Both the position numbers and the translations under genes were made by a program. Below the pieces are notes generated by a model. It did no database searches and had not been told where the DNA came from. It saw nothing but the letters and a program-made list of their open reading frames with translations. This document shows positions 8,400 to 15,616 of a DNA stretch of 22,536 nt, piece after piece. The first letter of the stretch is position 1, and each line of letters begins with the position of its first letter. Source of the stretch: Lachnospiraceae bacterium UBA3801 (GTDB lineage Bacteria; Bacillota; Clostridia; Lachnospirales; Lachnospiraceae); NCBI GenBank assembly GCA_002368685.1, contig DFEN01000160.1, positions 1 to 22,536 of the forward strand, in the 5' to 3' direction.

Positions 8400-10086
8400 G
8401 CTTCTTGCCTACATTATTCTCTCTGAGAAACCCATTGTTATCTTGTTGATGTGCTACAATAATCTGACCAGTTTTAAGCTCTATGTCGATATCTCCATTA
8501 GGATGCATTTCTATTCGCTCTATGTAGTTTTTGATCCTGGCTTTATCTATATCTGTGAAGTTACTTAGTTCATCTATGGCTGTTTTTATCTCGGAAATTC
8601 TCTCAGTGACATAGGAGTCGTCAAGCTTGTTGTTTTCCATATCCGCTATTATGTTGGTCAACTTTTCTGTCTCTTCTGTGAGTTCATTGATTTTGTCTTT
8701 GACGCGTTTTTTAGCTGATTCAGTGAGTCCGCTTTCAGACAACTGATTTATTAGGTTATCAAGCTTTTTCTCTTTTATAGTTTTTTGTTTCTTCAGATTT
8801 TTTATTTCTTCTCCATTATTCTGGGAAGTATTTACAATCTCTATTAAGACTTTTTCTAGAGATGCACAAACTTTCTCCTGCTGTTTTATTACTTGCCGAA
8901 GTGCCGTTTTAGTTAATTCCTCTAGGTCCTGCTCATGTATTCTTCTAACAGGATTTGGACAGCCTGAATGGTTCTTTATTCTGTATATAGGAACTGTGTT
9001 TTTTCTGTCGGCAAAACCGAAGTGAAATGGCTTGCCACAAAGTGGGCAAAAAATTTTGCCAGAGTATTTATGGGTGCCTTGAAAGCGAGCCTGTGTGGCC
9101 TTTTTATCAGAGGTTTCGTAAATATTTATCCTTGATTTATGGATGTTCTGAGCCAGCTCAAATAAATCCTTATCTATAATTTGTAAATCAGGTCTTTCAA
9201 CGATTACCCATTCTTCTTCGGGTAATACAAATCTAATGGAGTCTGCACCTGCAATAAACTTGCTTCCTCTTTGGTTAATTGGAAATAAACCTATATATTT
9301 TGTGTTTGTGATTATTTTAGAAATAGTTCTCTCATTAATAAAAACTTGTTCGACATAATGTTCCTTAGTCTCTGGATCTCGTCTGTTATGTGGAAATGTT
9401 ATATTGTTGTCTTTTAACATTTTGCATATAGATGCTGGTGTACCATTTCTGTATACATATTCTTCAAAGATATTTACGATATATTTAGATGTGCTTGGGT
9501 TTATTTCTATTTTCTTAGTCTCTGGATTCCAAATATATCCTTGAACAACATCCTTTGCCGATAATTTCTTATCCTTTATACGCCTCTTTTGGGCGGCTAT
9601 TCCTGCATCACTCTGTACCTTGCTTGTATTTGCATTGAAGACTGAAAATAAGGAGAACATCATTACATCACCTTGGTTCTCAAAATCCCATATCCTGTTA
9701 TCCTCTAGAGTGAGCAAAACAACACTATTAAGAATTAAGGCATTAAGAAATACCTGTGCCTCAATGACGGAACGAAATAGTCGAGAACAGGTTTTGACAA
9801 TGATTAGCTTGATTTCTTGATTATTAACAGCTTCCATCATTTTTTGGTATCCAGGTCTATGTGTTACGCTCTTACCTGAAATTCCGTCATCAACAAAAAT
9901 GTTTTTTTCTGATAAAGAAAGATTAATATGGTCACTAACAAATTCCTGTGCAGTTCTTACTTGGTTATCACATGAATCCTTCTGTCCTTCATTTCTGGTG
10001 GAAACTCTTGCATATACTGCTGATGTAATATTTGATAAGGACTCATCGCTATAGATTATGTCTTTTAAATCTAGTGCAAAACTCAT
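8374..10086 (-). CDS. Large serine recombinase (site-specific integrase)
   Basis: Catalyses integration and excision through a 5'-phosphoserine intermediate. The N-terminal catalytic domain (about 20-165) has YARVST with nucleophile Ser29, D66-D67-GISG, Arg77 in HRPGY, and SRLFR with Arg102 and Arg105. The aspartate that usually precedes this motif's arginine is Ser101 here. A recombinase domain follows (about 180-330). Then comes a zinc-ribbon-like stretch with C347, C350 and C376; the expected third cysteine after Tyr-Arg is isoleucine (YRIKNHSGC), so His373 may substitute. A long coiled coil covers about 395-505, as in phage-type integrases. The length of 570 is normal. The start has GAGGAGG seven bases upstream and lies 3 bp after the preceding gene. 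The last six codons lie at or across the tadA junction. Host insertion point and module order support its role as the element's integrase. Confidence 0.92.
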   Translation of the reverse strand: MSFALDLKDIIYSDESLSNITSAVYARVSTRNEGQKDSCDNQVRTAQEFVSDHINLSLSEKNIFVDDGISGKSVTHRPGYQKMMEAVNNQEIKLIIVKTCSRLFRSVIEAQVFLNALILNSVVLLTLEDNRIWDFENQGDVMMFSLFSVFNANTSKVQSDAGIAAQKRRIKDKKLSAKDVVQGYIWNPETKKIEINPSTSKYIVNIFEEYVYRNGTPASICKMLKDNNITFPHNRRDPETKEHYVEQVFINERTISKIITNTKYIGLFPINQRGSKFIAGADSIRFVLPEEEWVIVERPDLQIIDKDLFELAQNIHKSRINIYETSDKKATQARFQGTHKYSGKIFCPLCGKPFHFGFADRKNTVPIYRIKNHSGCPNPVRRIHEQDLEELTKTALRQVIKQQEKVCASLEKVLIEIVNTSQNNGEEIKNLKKQKTIKEKKLDNLINQLSESGLTESAKKRVKDKINELTEETEKLTNIIADMENNKLDDSYVTERISEIKTAIDELSNFTDIDKARIKNYIERIEMHPNGDIDIELKTGQIIVAHQQDNNGFLRENNVGKKLNEDVRYS

Positions 10087-10089
10087 GTG

Positions 10090-10779
10090 TTAAACCTCCT
10101 CTACAAACTTAAGAATACCTTCTTCTAATGAATAAATATCTTTAGCTAATTCTTTACGAATGTTGAAAAATCTTGAAGTATCCCAGCAGAGGTTTCCAAA
10201 ATCTGAAACAATGATGATGTCATACTTATCTTTGTTCTCTATTAACTTCAGTAGTTCAGTTTGCTTAGTTACCTTTTTTTCATCCAGCTTATCTATATAC
10301 TGATCCACTAATATCCATGGAGTCTCTTTCTTGATATATAAACTGAATACTTGATTCTGAATATCACTGTATTTATGCCCATTTATGTCAGAGATGATAT
10401 GGCTGTAATATGTAGCAACTCTGAGAGGCTTTTCTATTGGAATAGCATTACTTACTGAGAGGATACCGTGATCCTTAGAATGAATCTCAAGCCCTTTTGC
10501 CTCAAGTTCTTTCATCAGAGCAAAGTATTGCCTTGTAGTTCTGCTGAGATGGAAGGCGCAGCTTAGAAAAAGTGCATCATATTGATCACACTGTTCCAGT
10601 AACATTTGTCTTTCTGTTCTGCTCATGCCGGCTTCGCTAATATCGTGATACAAACCTTCAACTTCATAACCTGAAGATGCAGCAAAGCCCCAGAGCACAT
10701 TAACTGAGGCGTTAACTCTCTGGGGTTTTCCAATCTGATTCTTTTTTAAACATGTTTTAAGATAGAGTGCTGCTTTCAT
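10090..10779 (-). CDS. Tandem degenerate serine-resolvase-fold protein (predicted pseudo-recombinase)
   Basis: The 229-residue protein appears to hold two resolvase-like folds in a row, both without the nucleophile. In the first (about 1-115), ALYLKTC aligns with AVYARVS of the neighbouring integrase, placing Cys10 at the catalytic serine and Lys8 at the arginine. GMSRTERQMLLEQ keeps an arginine (R54), and CAFHLSRTTRQYFALMKEL matches the SRLFR helix with His77 for one arginine and Arg80 retained. In the second (about 119-223), VATYYSHI gives Ile128 at the serine position, and IIIVSDFGNLCWD puts Asn196 and Trp199 at the two arginines. Both halves keep the ending E-x-KG/EEG pattern. There is no DNA-binding domain. 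It overlaps the upstream gene by 23 bp and sits 3 bp from the integrase, so it probably partners or controls it. Function is inferred. Confidence 0.72.
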   Translation of the reverse strand: MKAALYLKTCLKKNQIGKPQRVNASVNVLWGFAASSGYEVEGLYHDISEAGMSRTERQMLLEQCDQYDALFLSCAFHLSRTTRQYFALMKELEAKGLEIHSKDHGILSVSNAIPIEKPLRVATYYSHIISDINGHKYSDIQNQVFSLYIKKETPWILVDQYIDKLDEKKVTKQTELLKLIENKDKYDIIIVSDFGNLCWDTSRFFNIRKELAKDIYSLEEGILKFVEEV

Positions 10780-11269
10780 TTTCTGATCCTTTTGGGGTTA
10801 AAAGCTTAATGATATTATCAAGCTGTTGTTTATTGTTCCTTAGTGCTTCATTTTCTTTCTTTACTATTTCAAGTTCTTTCTCTGAGGCTTTCAACTTGTT
10901 GCAGACTTCGTCATACTTATTTGATAAAGAAGTTATTTCCTCTTCTTTTTTCTTGATATCTGAGGTGAGTGCATCAATGGTCTCTTGCTTATGAGAAACC
11001 TCTTTTTTGTATTCAGTCTGAAGATTGTCAGAGTCAACTTCCTTTTCCTGGATGAAAGACAGTACCAGTTCTCGTGTGGCTGACTGATACTTGGAAAGTT
11101 TCTCAAGTAAATTACTGTCAGCTACGGTCAGTTCTGATATCTGCAGGTATTTCAATTTCTCATCAAGGATAGGACCGATGATATCTTTTATTTCCTGATT
11201 TGTTGCTTTTGCTATCTCAGATAGCTTCTCAGAGTTTACCGTGTCTAACTTAATTCTTACATCTGCCAT
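10757..11269 (-). CDS. Coiled-coil protein of the recombinase operon, function unknown
   Basis: 170 residues. The first 35 or so (VRIKLDTVNSEKLSEIAKAT) look like a short strand followed by helices, compatible with a ribbon-helix-helix or small DNA-binding domain; this is only a suggestion. Residues from about 80 to 155 form a strong heptad-patterned, Glu/Lys-rich coiled coil with hydrophobic spacing, which predicts self-association or binding to the integrase's own coiled coil. The start has AAGGAGA about ten bases upstream. Its 3' end overlaps the start of the pseudo-resolvase gene by 23 bp, indicating translational coupling. A perfect 10-bp palindrome lies 34-59 bp before the start. I do not recognise the family; the context points to a recombination accessory or regulatory role. 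Confidence 0.7.
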   Translation of the reverse strand: MADVRIKLDTVNSEKLSEIAKATNQEIKDIIGPILDEKLKYLQISELTVADSNLLEKLSKYQSATRELVLSFIQEKEVDSDNLQTEYKKEVSHKQETIDALTSDIKKKEEEITSLSNKYDEVCNKLKASEKELEIVKKENEALRNNKQQLDNIIKLLTPKGSENESSTLS

Positions 11270-11302
11270 TTCTTAAATCTCCTTACCTTTGGGACAAAAT
11301 AC

Positions 11303-11328
11303 AATGGGACATAATGATATGTCCCATT
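11303..11328. promoter_or_regulatory. Perfect inverted repeat before the recombinase genes
   Basis: AATGGGACAT (11303-11312) and ATGTCCCATT (11319-11328) are exact inverted copies around AATGAT. Further GGGACA words lie on each side at 11291 and 11342, giving four copies within about 55 bp. It could be an operator for the downstream minus-strand genes, or a hairpin (terminator or attenuator) in their leader, since a short T-rich stretch follows on that strand. Confidence 0.55.
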
Positions 11329-11347
11329 AGTTACTATTTTTGGGACA

Positions 11348-11473
11348 CTAAGCTGTTTGCTTATCAGATTTGATTCTCTGAACAGCTTGCTCATAGATGT
11401 TCTTATCAATTGCTCCAGTGTTAAGAAGATCATTCAGCAACAATATTTCGATAGATATAATAATGTTGTCCAT
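11348..11473 (-). CDS. 41-residue protein between the excisionase-like and coiled-coil genes
   Basis: A short gene with AAGGAGG seven bases before the ATG, starting 2 bp after the stop of the HTH gene. The product begins MDNIIISIEILLLNDLL and continues with a Gly-Ala-Ile-Asp turn followed by a helix (NIYEQAVQRI). This pattern, a Leu-rich helix, a GAI turn and a second helix, resembles SHOCT-type short oligomerisation motifs. No transmembrane segment or signal is clear. Excellent ribosome site and operon placement support that it is real; the function is unknown. Confidence 0.65.
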   Translation of the reverse strand: MDNIIISIEILLLNDLLNTGAIDKNIYEQAVQRIKSDKQTA

Positions 11474-11475
11474 AT

Positions 11476-11670
11476 CTACTCCTCCTTGTTTTCTCCGTGA
11501 AGGTATGAAATGAATGAATCTTTAGGGATTCTCACCAGTTTTCCCACCTTAATGCTTGGAATATCTTTTTTTCTTATATGTCTTCGTACTGTTGCAGGTG
11601 TGACATTCAGTATTTCTGCTACATCAGAGATTGATAAAACCACTGGGTAATTTTTTAACATTTCATCCAT
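11476..11670 (-). CDS. Excisionase-like helix-turn-helix protein
   Basis: A 64-residue DNA-binding protein of the MerR-like excisionase family (HTH_17). The helix-turn-helix reads SISDVAEILNVTPATVRRHI (about 13-32), followed by the wing with the family's Val-Gly-Lys-Leu-Val-Arg-Ile-Pro and the C-terminal helix DSFISYL. The ATG at 11670 is preferred over one at 11709 because AGGAG lies eight bases before it. Such proteins act as recombination directionality factors or transcription regulators of element genes. First gene of the minus-strand recombination operon, facing the XRE gene across a shared control region. Confidence 0.82.
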   Translation of the reverse strand: MDEMLKNYPVVLSISDVAEILNVTPATVRRHIRKKDIPSIKVGKLVRIPKDSFISYLHGENKEE

Positions 11671-11722
11671 GCAACTTCTCCTAATATCTAATATGATTAA
11701 TTGATACAAAAAAGTTATGTTT

Positions 11723-11791
11723 AGAACAAATAAGTTCTATATAGAGCATTTTAACACGCATATTTGTTTTAATCAAGAACAAATTTGCTCT
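11723..11791. promoter_or_regulatory. Two matching operator-like dyads in the divergent control region
   Basis: AGAAC-AAATAA-GTTCT (11723-11738) is a perfect 5-bp inverted repeat. AGAAC-AAATTT-GCTCT (11776-11791) is a second copy with one mismatch. The centres are 53 bp apart, about five helical turns, so bound proteins would sit on the same DNA face. They lie between the minus-strand excisionase-like gene and the plus-strand XRE gene. The 6-bp spacer differs from the GAAC-N4-GTTC LexA box. The regulator is unknown; the XRE protein and the excisionase-like protein are the nearest candidates. Confidence 0.55.
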
Positions 11792-11891
11792 AATCTATAA
11801 AAAAGTGATGCTATGAGTACATTTTTTGTACATCGTAGAGCTTTTTTGTGGTATTCTTTATTTGTGATTACAAAGGAAAGAGAGGTTCCTT

Positions 11892-12536
11892 ATGGCTATT
11901 TTTGTAAATATGTTAGGTGGGGAAGATTTTGCAGATCTCGATACAGATAGATCTGGTGCTAGGATTGGTGAAAGAATAAAGAAGATAAGAGAGGCTCGTG
12001 AAATGACACGAGCTGAACTTGGTGCACTGGTCGGGCTAGATCAGAATAGAGTACAGCAGTATGAGAATGGTAAGAGAAAACCTAAAATAGCTCTTCTTAA
12101 AAAGTTTGCGGCTGCATTGGGGGTGGAGACAATAGCTCTCATGGATCCAACGACGGAAAGCTATGTCGGTGCGATGTACTCCTTGTTCCAGATGGAAGAA
12201 AAATTAGATATGAAAATAGTGGAGAAAGATGGTTGTTACTGTTTACAATTTGGTGATGGTAAAGTTGGTGGTATGAATAGCTACCTTAGTAAATGGTATG
12301 AAATTCGTCAGGCGTTGGAAGAAGACTTACCAAATTTGACAGATGAAGAGCGTAAGAAAAGAATATTTGATTATAATATGTTTGAGTGGACTTATCCGGG
12401 TGGAATAGCAATGAATGCTTATAAAAAATATGATGAACATCCTATAAACAGAATGCAGGAGATAAGAGAAGATAATGAACAGTATAAAAGTTATATGGAT
12501 GAAGTTGATAAGTTGAATAATGACGATGATACCTAA
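11892..12536 (+). CDS. XRE family transcription regulator heading the restriction-modification operon
   Basis: 214 residues. A clear HTH_3 domain covers about 24-80: RIGERIKKIREAREMTRAEL, then LVGLDQNRVQQYENGKRKP with the recognition helix in between. The remaining 130 residues form an acidic domain of unknown type (with WYEIRQALEEDLPNLTDEE and FEWTYPGG), absent from classic short C proteins. GAGAGG lies ten bases before the ATG. The glycosylase gene follows 29 bp downstream with no terminator, so it likely leads the operon and may time expression of methyltransferase and endonuclease, as controller proteins do. It could equally be an element regulator acting on the shared divergent region. 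Role inferred from position only. Confidence 0.8.
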   Translation: MAIFVNMLGGEDFADLDTDRSGARIGERIKKIREAREMTRAELGALVGLDQNRVQQYENGKRKPKIALLKKFAAALGVETIALMDPTTESYVGAMYSLFQMEEKLDMKIVEKDGCYCLQFGDGKVGGMNSYLSKWYEIRQALEEDLPNLTDEERKKRIFDYNMFEWTYPGGIAMNAYKKYDEHPINRMQEIREDNEQYKSYMDEVDKLNNDDDT

Positions 12537-12565
12537 AATCATAATGTGAGGAGTTGAAAATAGAG

Positions 12566-13213
12566 ATGGGTAAGTTCGTTATTTCTATTAATGATGAGAG
12601 TGTTCAATATTTATCCCGAAAAGATAAAAAACTGTCAAAAGTGATTGATGTTATAGGGGATATAGAATGTAATATTCATCCTGAACCATTTGAGTTTGTA
12701 GTTGGTGAAATAGTAGGACAAATGCTCTCAAGTAAAGCTGCTAATGTTATCACTAATAGATTAAAAACATTATGTAATGATACAATAAGTGTTGATACAA
12801 TTAATAATTTATCTGTTGATGAGTTAAGAGATATTGGTATTTCTAAAGCAAAATCTCAGTATATTTTGAATTTTAAGAATGCTGTAATATCAGGTTCTAT
12901 TGATTTTGATAGGCTTAATGATATGTCAGATGAAGATGTGATGAAGTGTCTTATGTCAGTACATGGTATAGGCTCGTGGACTTCAAAAATGTATCTGATC
13001 TTTGTTTTACAAAGACCTGATGTATTGCCTTATGAAGATGGAGCATTTTTACAGGCTTATAAATGGTTATATTCCCCCAAAGATTTAAGTAAAGAAAGTG
13101 TTATTAGAAAATGTAAAAGATGGCATCCATACTCTTCGATAGCTGCAAGATATTTGTACAGAGCATTAGATACAGGTTTGACAAAACAGGATTTTAATAT
13201 AAAGGAGTTATGA
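12566..13213 (+). CDS. AlkA-like HhH-GPD DNA glycosylase
   Basis: A 215-residue base-excision glycosylase of the DNA-3-methyladenine glycosylase II (AlkA) superfamily. The helix-hairpin-helix lies at about 127-146 (LMSVHGIGSWTSKMYLIFVL), followed by RPDVLPYEDGAF, where Asp158 aligns with the catalytic aspartate. WHPYSSIAARYLYRAL near the C-terminus is the usual final helix pattern of this family (WxPYRS-AARYLWRAL). No iron-sulfur cysteine cluster, so not an EndoIII/MutY/MIG type. The ATG at 12566 is chosen because GAGGAG at 12548-12553 abuts the alternative TTG at 12554 and leaves no spacing for it. It sits 7 bp before the cytosine methyltransferase gene. It may remove alkylation or mispair damage linked to methylation; the substrate is not shown by the sequence. 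Confidence 0.82.
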   Translation: MGKFVISINDESVQYLSRKDKKLSKVIDVIGDIECNIHPEPFEFVVGEIVGQMLSSKAANVITNRLKTLCNDTISVDTINNLSVDELRDIGISKAKSQYILNFKNAVISGSIDFDRLNDMSDEDVMKCLMSVHGIGSWTSKMYLIFVLQRPDVLPYEDGAFLQAYKWLYSPKDLSKESVIRKCKRWHPYSSIAARYLYRALDTGLTKQDFNIKEL

Positions 13214-13220
13214 TAAAAAA

Positions 13221-14210
13221 ATGGATTGGAATCATTTTAGATTTATAGATTTATTTGCAGGAATTGGTGGAATTAGACTTGGATTTGAATCTGTTGGTGG
13301 AGAATGTGTCTTTTCTTCAGAGTTTGACGAGGATGCCTGTATGACATATGAAGCAAATTTCGGAGAACATCCAGCTGGTGATATAACAAAGATTGAAGCG
13401 AAAGATATTCCGGATTTTGATATTTTACTTGGGGGATTTCCATGCCAAGCATTTTCGATAATCGGGAAAAAAGAAGGTTTTGATAATGAGACCTGTGGAA
13501 CTTTATTTTTTGAAATTGAAAGGATTCTGAAAGAAAAGAGACCTAAAGCATTCATGCTTGAAAATGTTAAGAATCTAGTTGCGCATGATAAGGGTAATAC
13601 TTTCAAAGTGATAAATGAACATTTAGAAGCACTTGGTTATCATGTTTATGCAAAGGTTCTCAATGCACTGGATTTTGGTGTACCACAGAAAAGAGAAAGA
13701 ATTATTATTGTAGGGTTCTTAGATAATGTAATTTTTAAGTTTCCTGATCCTGTTCCTGAAGAAAAACGAAAAACATTATTGGATATTTTGGAAACTAATG
13801 TTGATAAGAAATATTATGTCAGAGATCAAATTCGTGAGTCTAGATTAGAAAGATTAAAAGATAAGAATTATCCTAAACCTTATATTTCTCATGAGAATAT
13901 GGCTGGTTCAATTACGCCTCATCCATATTCATCGGCATTAAGAGCAGGAGCATCGGCAAATTATATTCTAATAAATGATGAAAGAAGACCTACAGAAAGA
14001 GAAATGCTTAGAATTCAAGGCTTTCCTGATGAGTATAAAATAGTTGTAAAATATGGAAAAATGAAAAAACAATGTGGAAATTCTGTAGCAGTTCCTGTAA
14101 TCAAAGCTGTTGCCAGAGAGATGATTAATGCATTGGATGGATACGAACAAATGTTAAATATTAATAATGTAAATGAAAAAACAGAAAAAAAAAGGGGGAT
14201 AGCCATATAA
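13221..14210 (+). CDS. C5-cytosine DNA methyltransferase, probable HaeII-type cognate enzyme
   Basis: Transfers a methyl group from S-adenosylmethionine to carbon 5 of cytosine. All main motifs are in order: motif I IDLFAGIGGIRLGFE (9-23), motif IV GGFPCQAFS with nucleophile Cys75, motif VI ENVKN (114-118), motif VIII QKRERIIIVGF, then a short target recognition region. Motif IX is RRPTEREMLRIQGFP and motif X QCGNSVAVPV. The length of 329 is normal for a single-specificity type II enzyme. It overlaps the endonuclease gene by one base (TAATG), so the two are translationally coupled. If the partner is truly HaeII-like, the target would be RGCGCY; this is inference from the family. Confidence 0.92.
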   Translation: MDWNHFRFIDLFAGIGGIRLGFESVGGECVFSSEFDEDACMTYEANFGEHPAGDITKIEAKDIPDFDILLGGFPCQAFSIIGKKEGFDNETCGTLFFEIERILKEKRPKAFMLENVKNLVAHDKGNTFKVINEHLEALGYHVYAKVLNALDFGVPQKRERIIIVGFLDNVIFKFPDPVPEEKRKTLLDILETNVDKKYYVRDQIRESRLERLKDKNYPKPYISHENMAGSITPHPYSSALRAGASANYILINDERRPTEREMLRIQGFPDEYKIVVKYGKMKKQCGNSVAVPVIKAVAREMINALDGYEQMLNINNVNEKTEKKRGIAI

Positions 14211-15268
14211 TGCCTGATAGAAATGAAGCTAAAAATGCTTTGGATAAGGTAATTCAAAAATCAAGGGTTCATTTGTATAAACCTATTCAAATTGCAGAGA
14301 TACTATATAGAGACAGAACGGTCGGTGATATAGACTTGGCAAGGTTAGAAACATATCGAACAAAAAGTAAAAAATGGAGAGATAATATTTGTATTGAACT
14401 TTTAGGGAGAGTATGTACAAGTAGTGCGAAGTTCCAAGATAATCTTTTTGAAGAAAATGCTGTTCCGCCAATGATGATTGAAGTTCTTGGCAAAGAAAAT
14501 AGAAGAACAAATGGTGCTGTAGAGGCTTACATATATAGACTTTTTTCAAATAAACACAGCCAATTAGAGGATGCTCTAAATTATTGTTTAGATGCTACAC
14601 CGAATGATTTTAATGTAAAGCATTTTATTGATTCATTTTGGAATGAGCCAGGTCTTCGTAGAAGTTTGGACAAAATATATGAGATTATAGTCTATGCGTT
14701 GTTTTCAACATTGGTGGATGCTCTGGAACTAAAGGTTGAAATATCAGTTGGGAATGATAAGAAAGATCTTCTTACAGAGTTTGGAGATTTTGCAATGAAG
14801 GTAATGTGTTTGGATTGCACACACTTGACATATTCGCAAGAGGCTAAGGTATATCGTGTCGGAGTAACGAATGCTGCGGATAGAGGACTTGATATGTATT
14901 CTAACTGGGGACCAGCTATACAAATTAAACACTTAACATTAGATTTAAAACTTGCTGAAAACATTGTTTCTGGTGTATCTAGTGATAAGATAGTAATAGT
15001 ATGTAAAGATGCTGAAAAAGATGTAATAGTATCATTACTAACACAAATAGGATGGAAAAGTCATATTCAAAGTGTTGTTACGGAAGGCGATTTAGTATCT
15101 TGGTATGAGAAAGCACTTAGGGGAAAGTATTCAAAAGAATTGGGACAAGCTTTACTTTCGTGTTTATGTGAAGAAATTGCACAAGAATTTCCTTCAGTAG
15201 ATGACCTTCCCGAATCACTTAAAGAAAGACATTATGAAAATATATCTGATTCTTTTTGGATATCATGA
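14210..15268 (+). CDS. HaeII-like type II restriction endonuclease
   Basis: A 352-residue protein that I recognise as HaeII family from its N-terminal half (KSRVHLYKPIQIAEILYRDR, then LETYRTKSKKWRD and SSAKFQDNLFEENAVPP). Family members cut RGCGCY. A PD-(D/E)XK-like core may be Asp228...Gln238-Ile-Lys240 (GLDMYSNWGPAIQIKH), with glutamine where Glu or Asp is usual, and a preceding helix with Glu157. A second nucleotide-fold strand, SDKIVIVCKDAEKDVIVSLL, follows. The ATG overlaps the methyltransferase stop (TAATG). Directly adjacent cognate methyltransferase supports the call. AT-rich like the rest of the operon. The family is fairly sure; the active-site assignment is tentative. Confidence 0.85.
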   Translation: MPDRNEAKNALDKVIQKSRVHLYKPIQIAEILYRDRTVGDIDLARLETYRTKSKKWRDNICIELLGRVCTSSAKFQDNLFEENAVPPMMIEVLGKENRRTNGAVEAYIYRLFSNKHSQLEDALNYCLDATPNDFNVKHFIDSFWNEPGLRRSLDKIYEIIVYALFSTLVDALELKVEISVGNDKKDLLTEFGDFAMKVMCLDCTHLTYSQEAKVYRVGVTNAADRGLDMYSNWGPAIQIKHLTLDLKLAENIVSGVSSDKIVIVCKDAEKDVIVSLLTQIGWKSHIQSVVTEGDLVSWYEKALRGKYSKELGQALLSCLCEEIAQEFPSVDDLPESLKERHYENISDSFWIS

Positions 15269-15276
15269 GGTATAGT

Positions 15277-15603
15277 ATGAAAACGAATGAATTTAAAGAA
15301 TGGTTGATAGAAAATAAAGTATTCACAACGAAGAAACAATTGTCGGATTGTGTTTCAAGAACTAAAATGGTTGAAAGGAAATTTTCAGAAGTTTTTGGAA
15401 ATAGTTTTGATTTGGACAAGGAATATGAAAGGGATGGTCTAGTAGAATTAAGGAAGGCTTTATCATATTTAGGTCAGAGATACATGAATGATTATATTCC
15501 TAAAGGGTCTGCAACATCATTTCCGATTGGCAGACCATCTATGAGTGGGTTGAGTAATGCTATACTAAAATATATACGATTTATGGAGTCAAAGGAAAAA
15601 TAA
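15277..15603 (+). CDS. Small protein following the endonuclease, function unknown
   Basis: A 108-residue, mainly helical protein. GAGG at 15267-15270 with six bases of spacing supports the ATG at 15277. An ATG at 15265 overlapping the endonuclease stop (ATGA) is the alternative and adds four residues. The N-terminal half (EFKEWLIENKVFTTKKQLSDCVSRTKMVERKF) resembles the four-helix SAM-like N-terminal domain seen in tyrosine recombinases and some restriction proteins. There is no catalytic motif. Its position directly after the endonuclease gene suggests an accessory role in the restriction-modification system, perhaps inhibitor, chaperone or DNA-binding partner. I do not recognise a named family. 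Confidence 0.72.
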   Translation: MKTNEFKEWLIENKVFTTKKQLSDCVSRTKMVERKFSEVFGNSFDLDKEYERDGLVELRKALSYLGQRYMNDYIPKGSATSFPIGRPSMSGLSNAILKYIRFMESKEK

Positions 15604-15616
15604 TAATATAATTATA

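Noticed and set aside
11723..11738. LexA (SOS) box
   Set aside because: The Firmicutes SOS box has a 4-bp spacer (GAAC-N4-GTTC); here the spacer is 6 bp and a second copy has the same spacing.
12554..12565. TTG start for the AlkA-like gene
   Set aside because: It directly abuts the GAGGAG ribosome site, leaving no spacing; the ATG at 12566 fits better.
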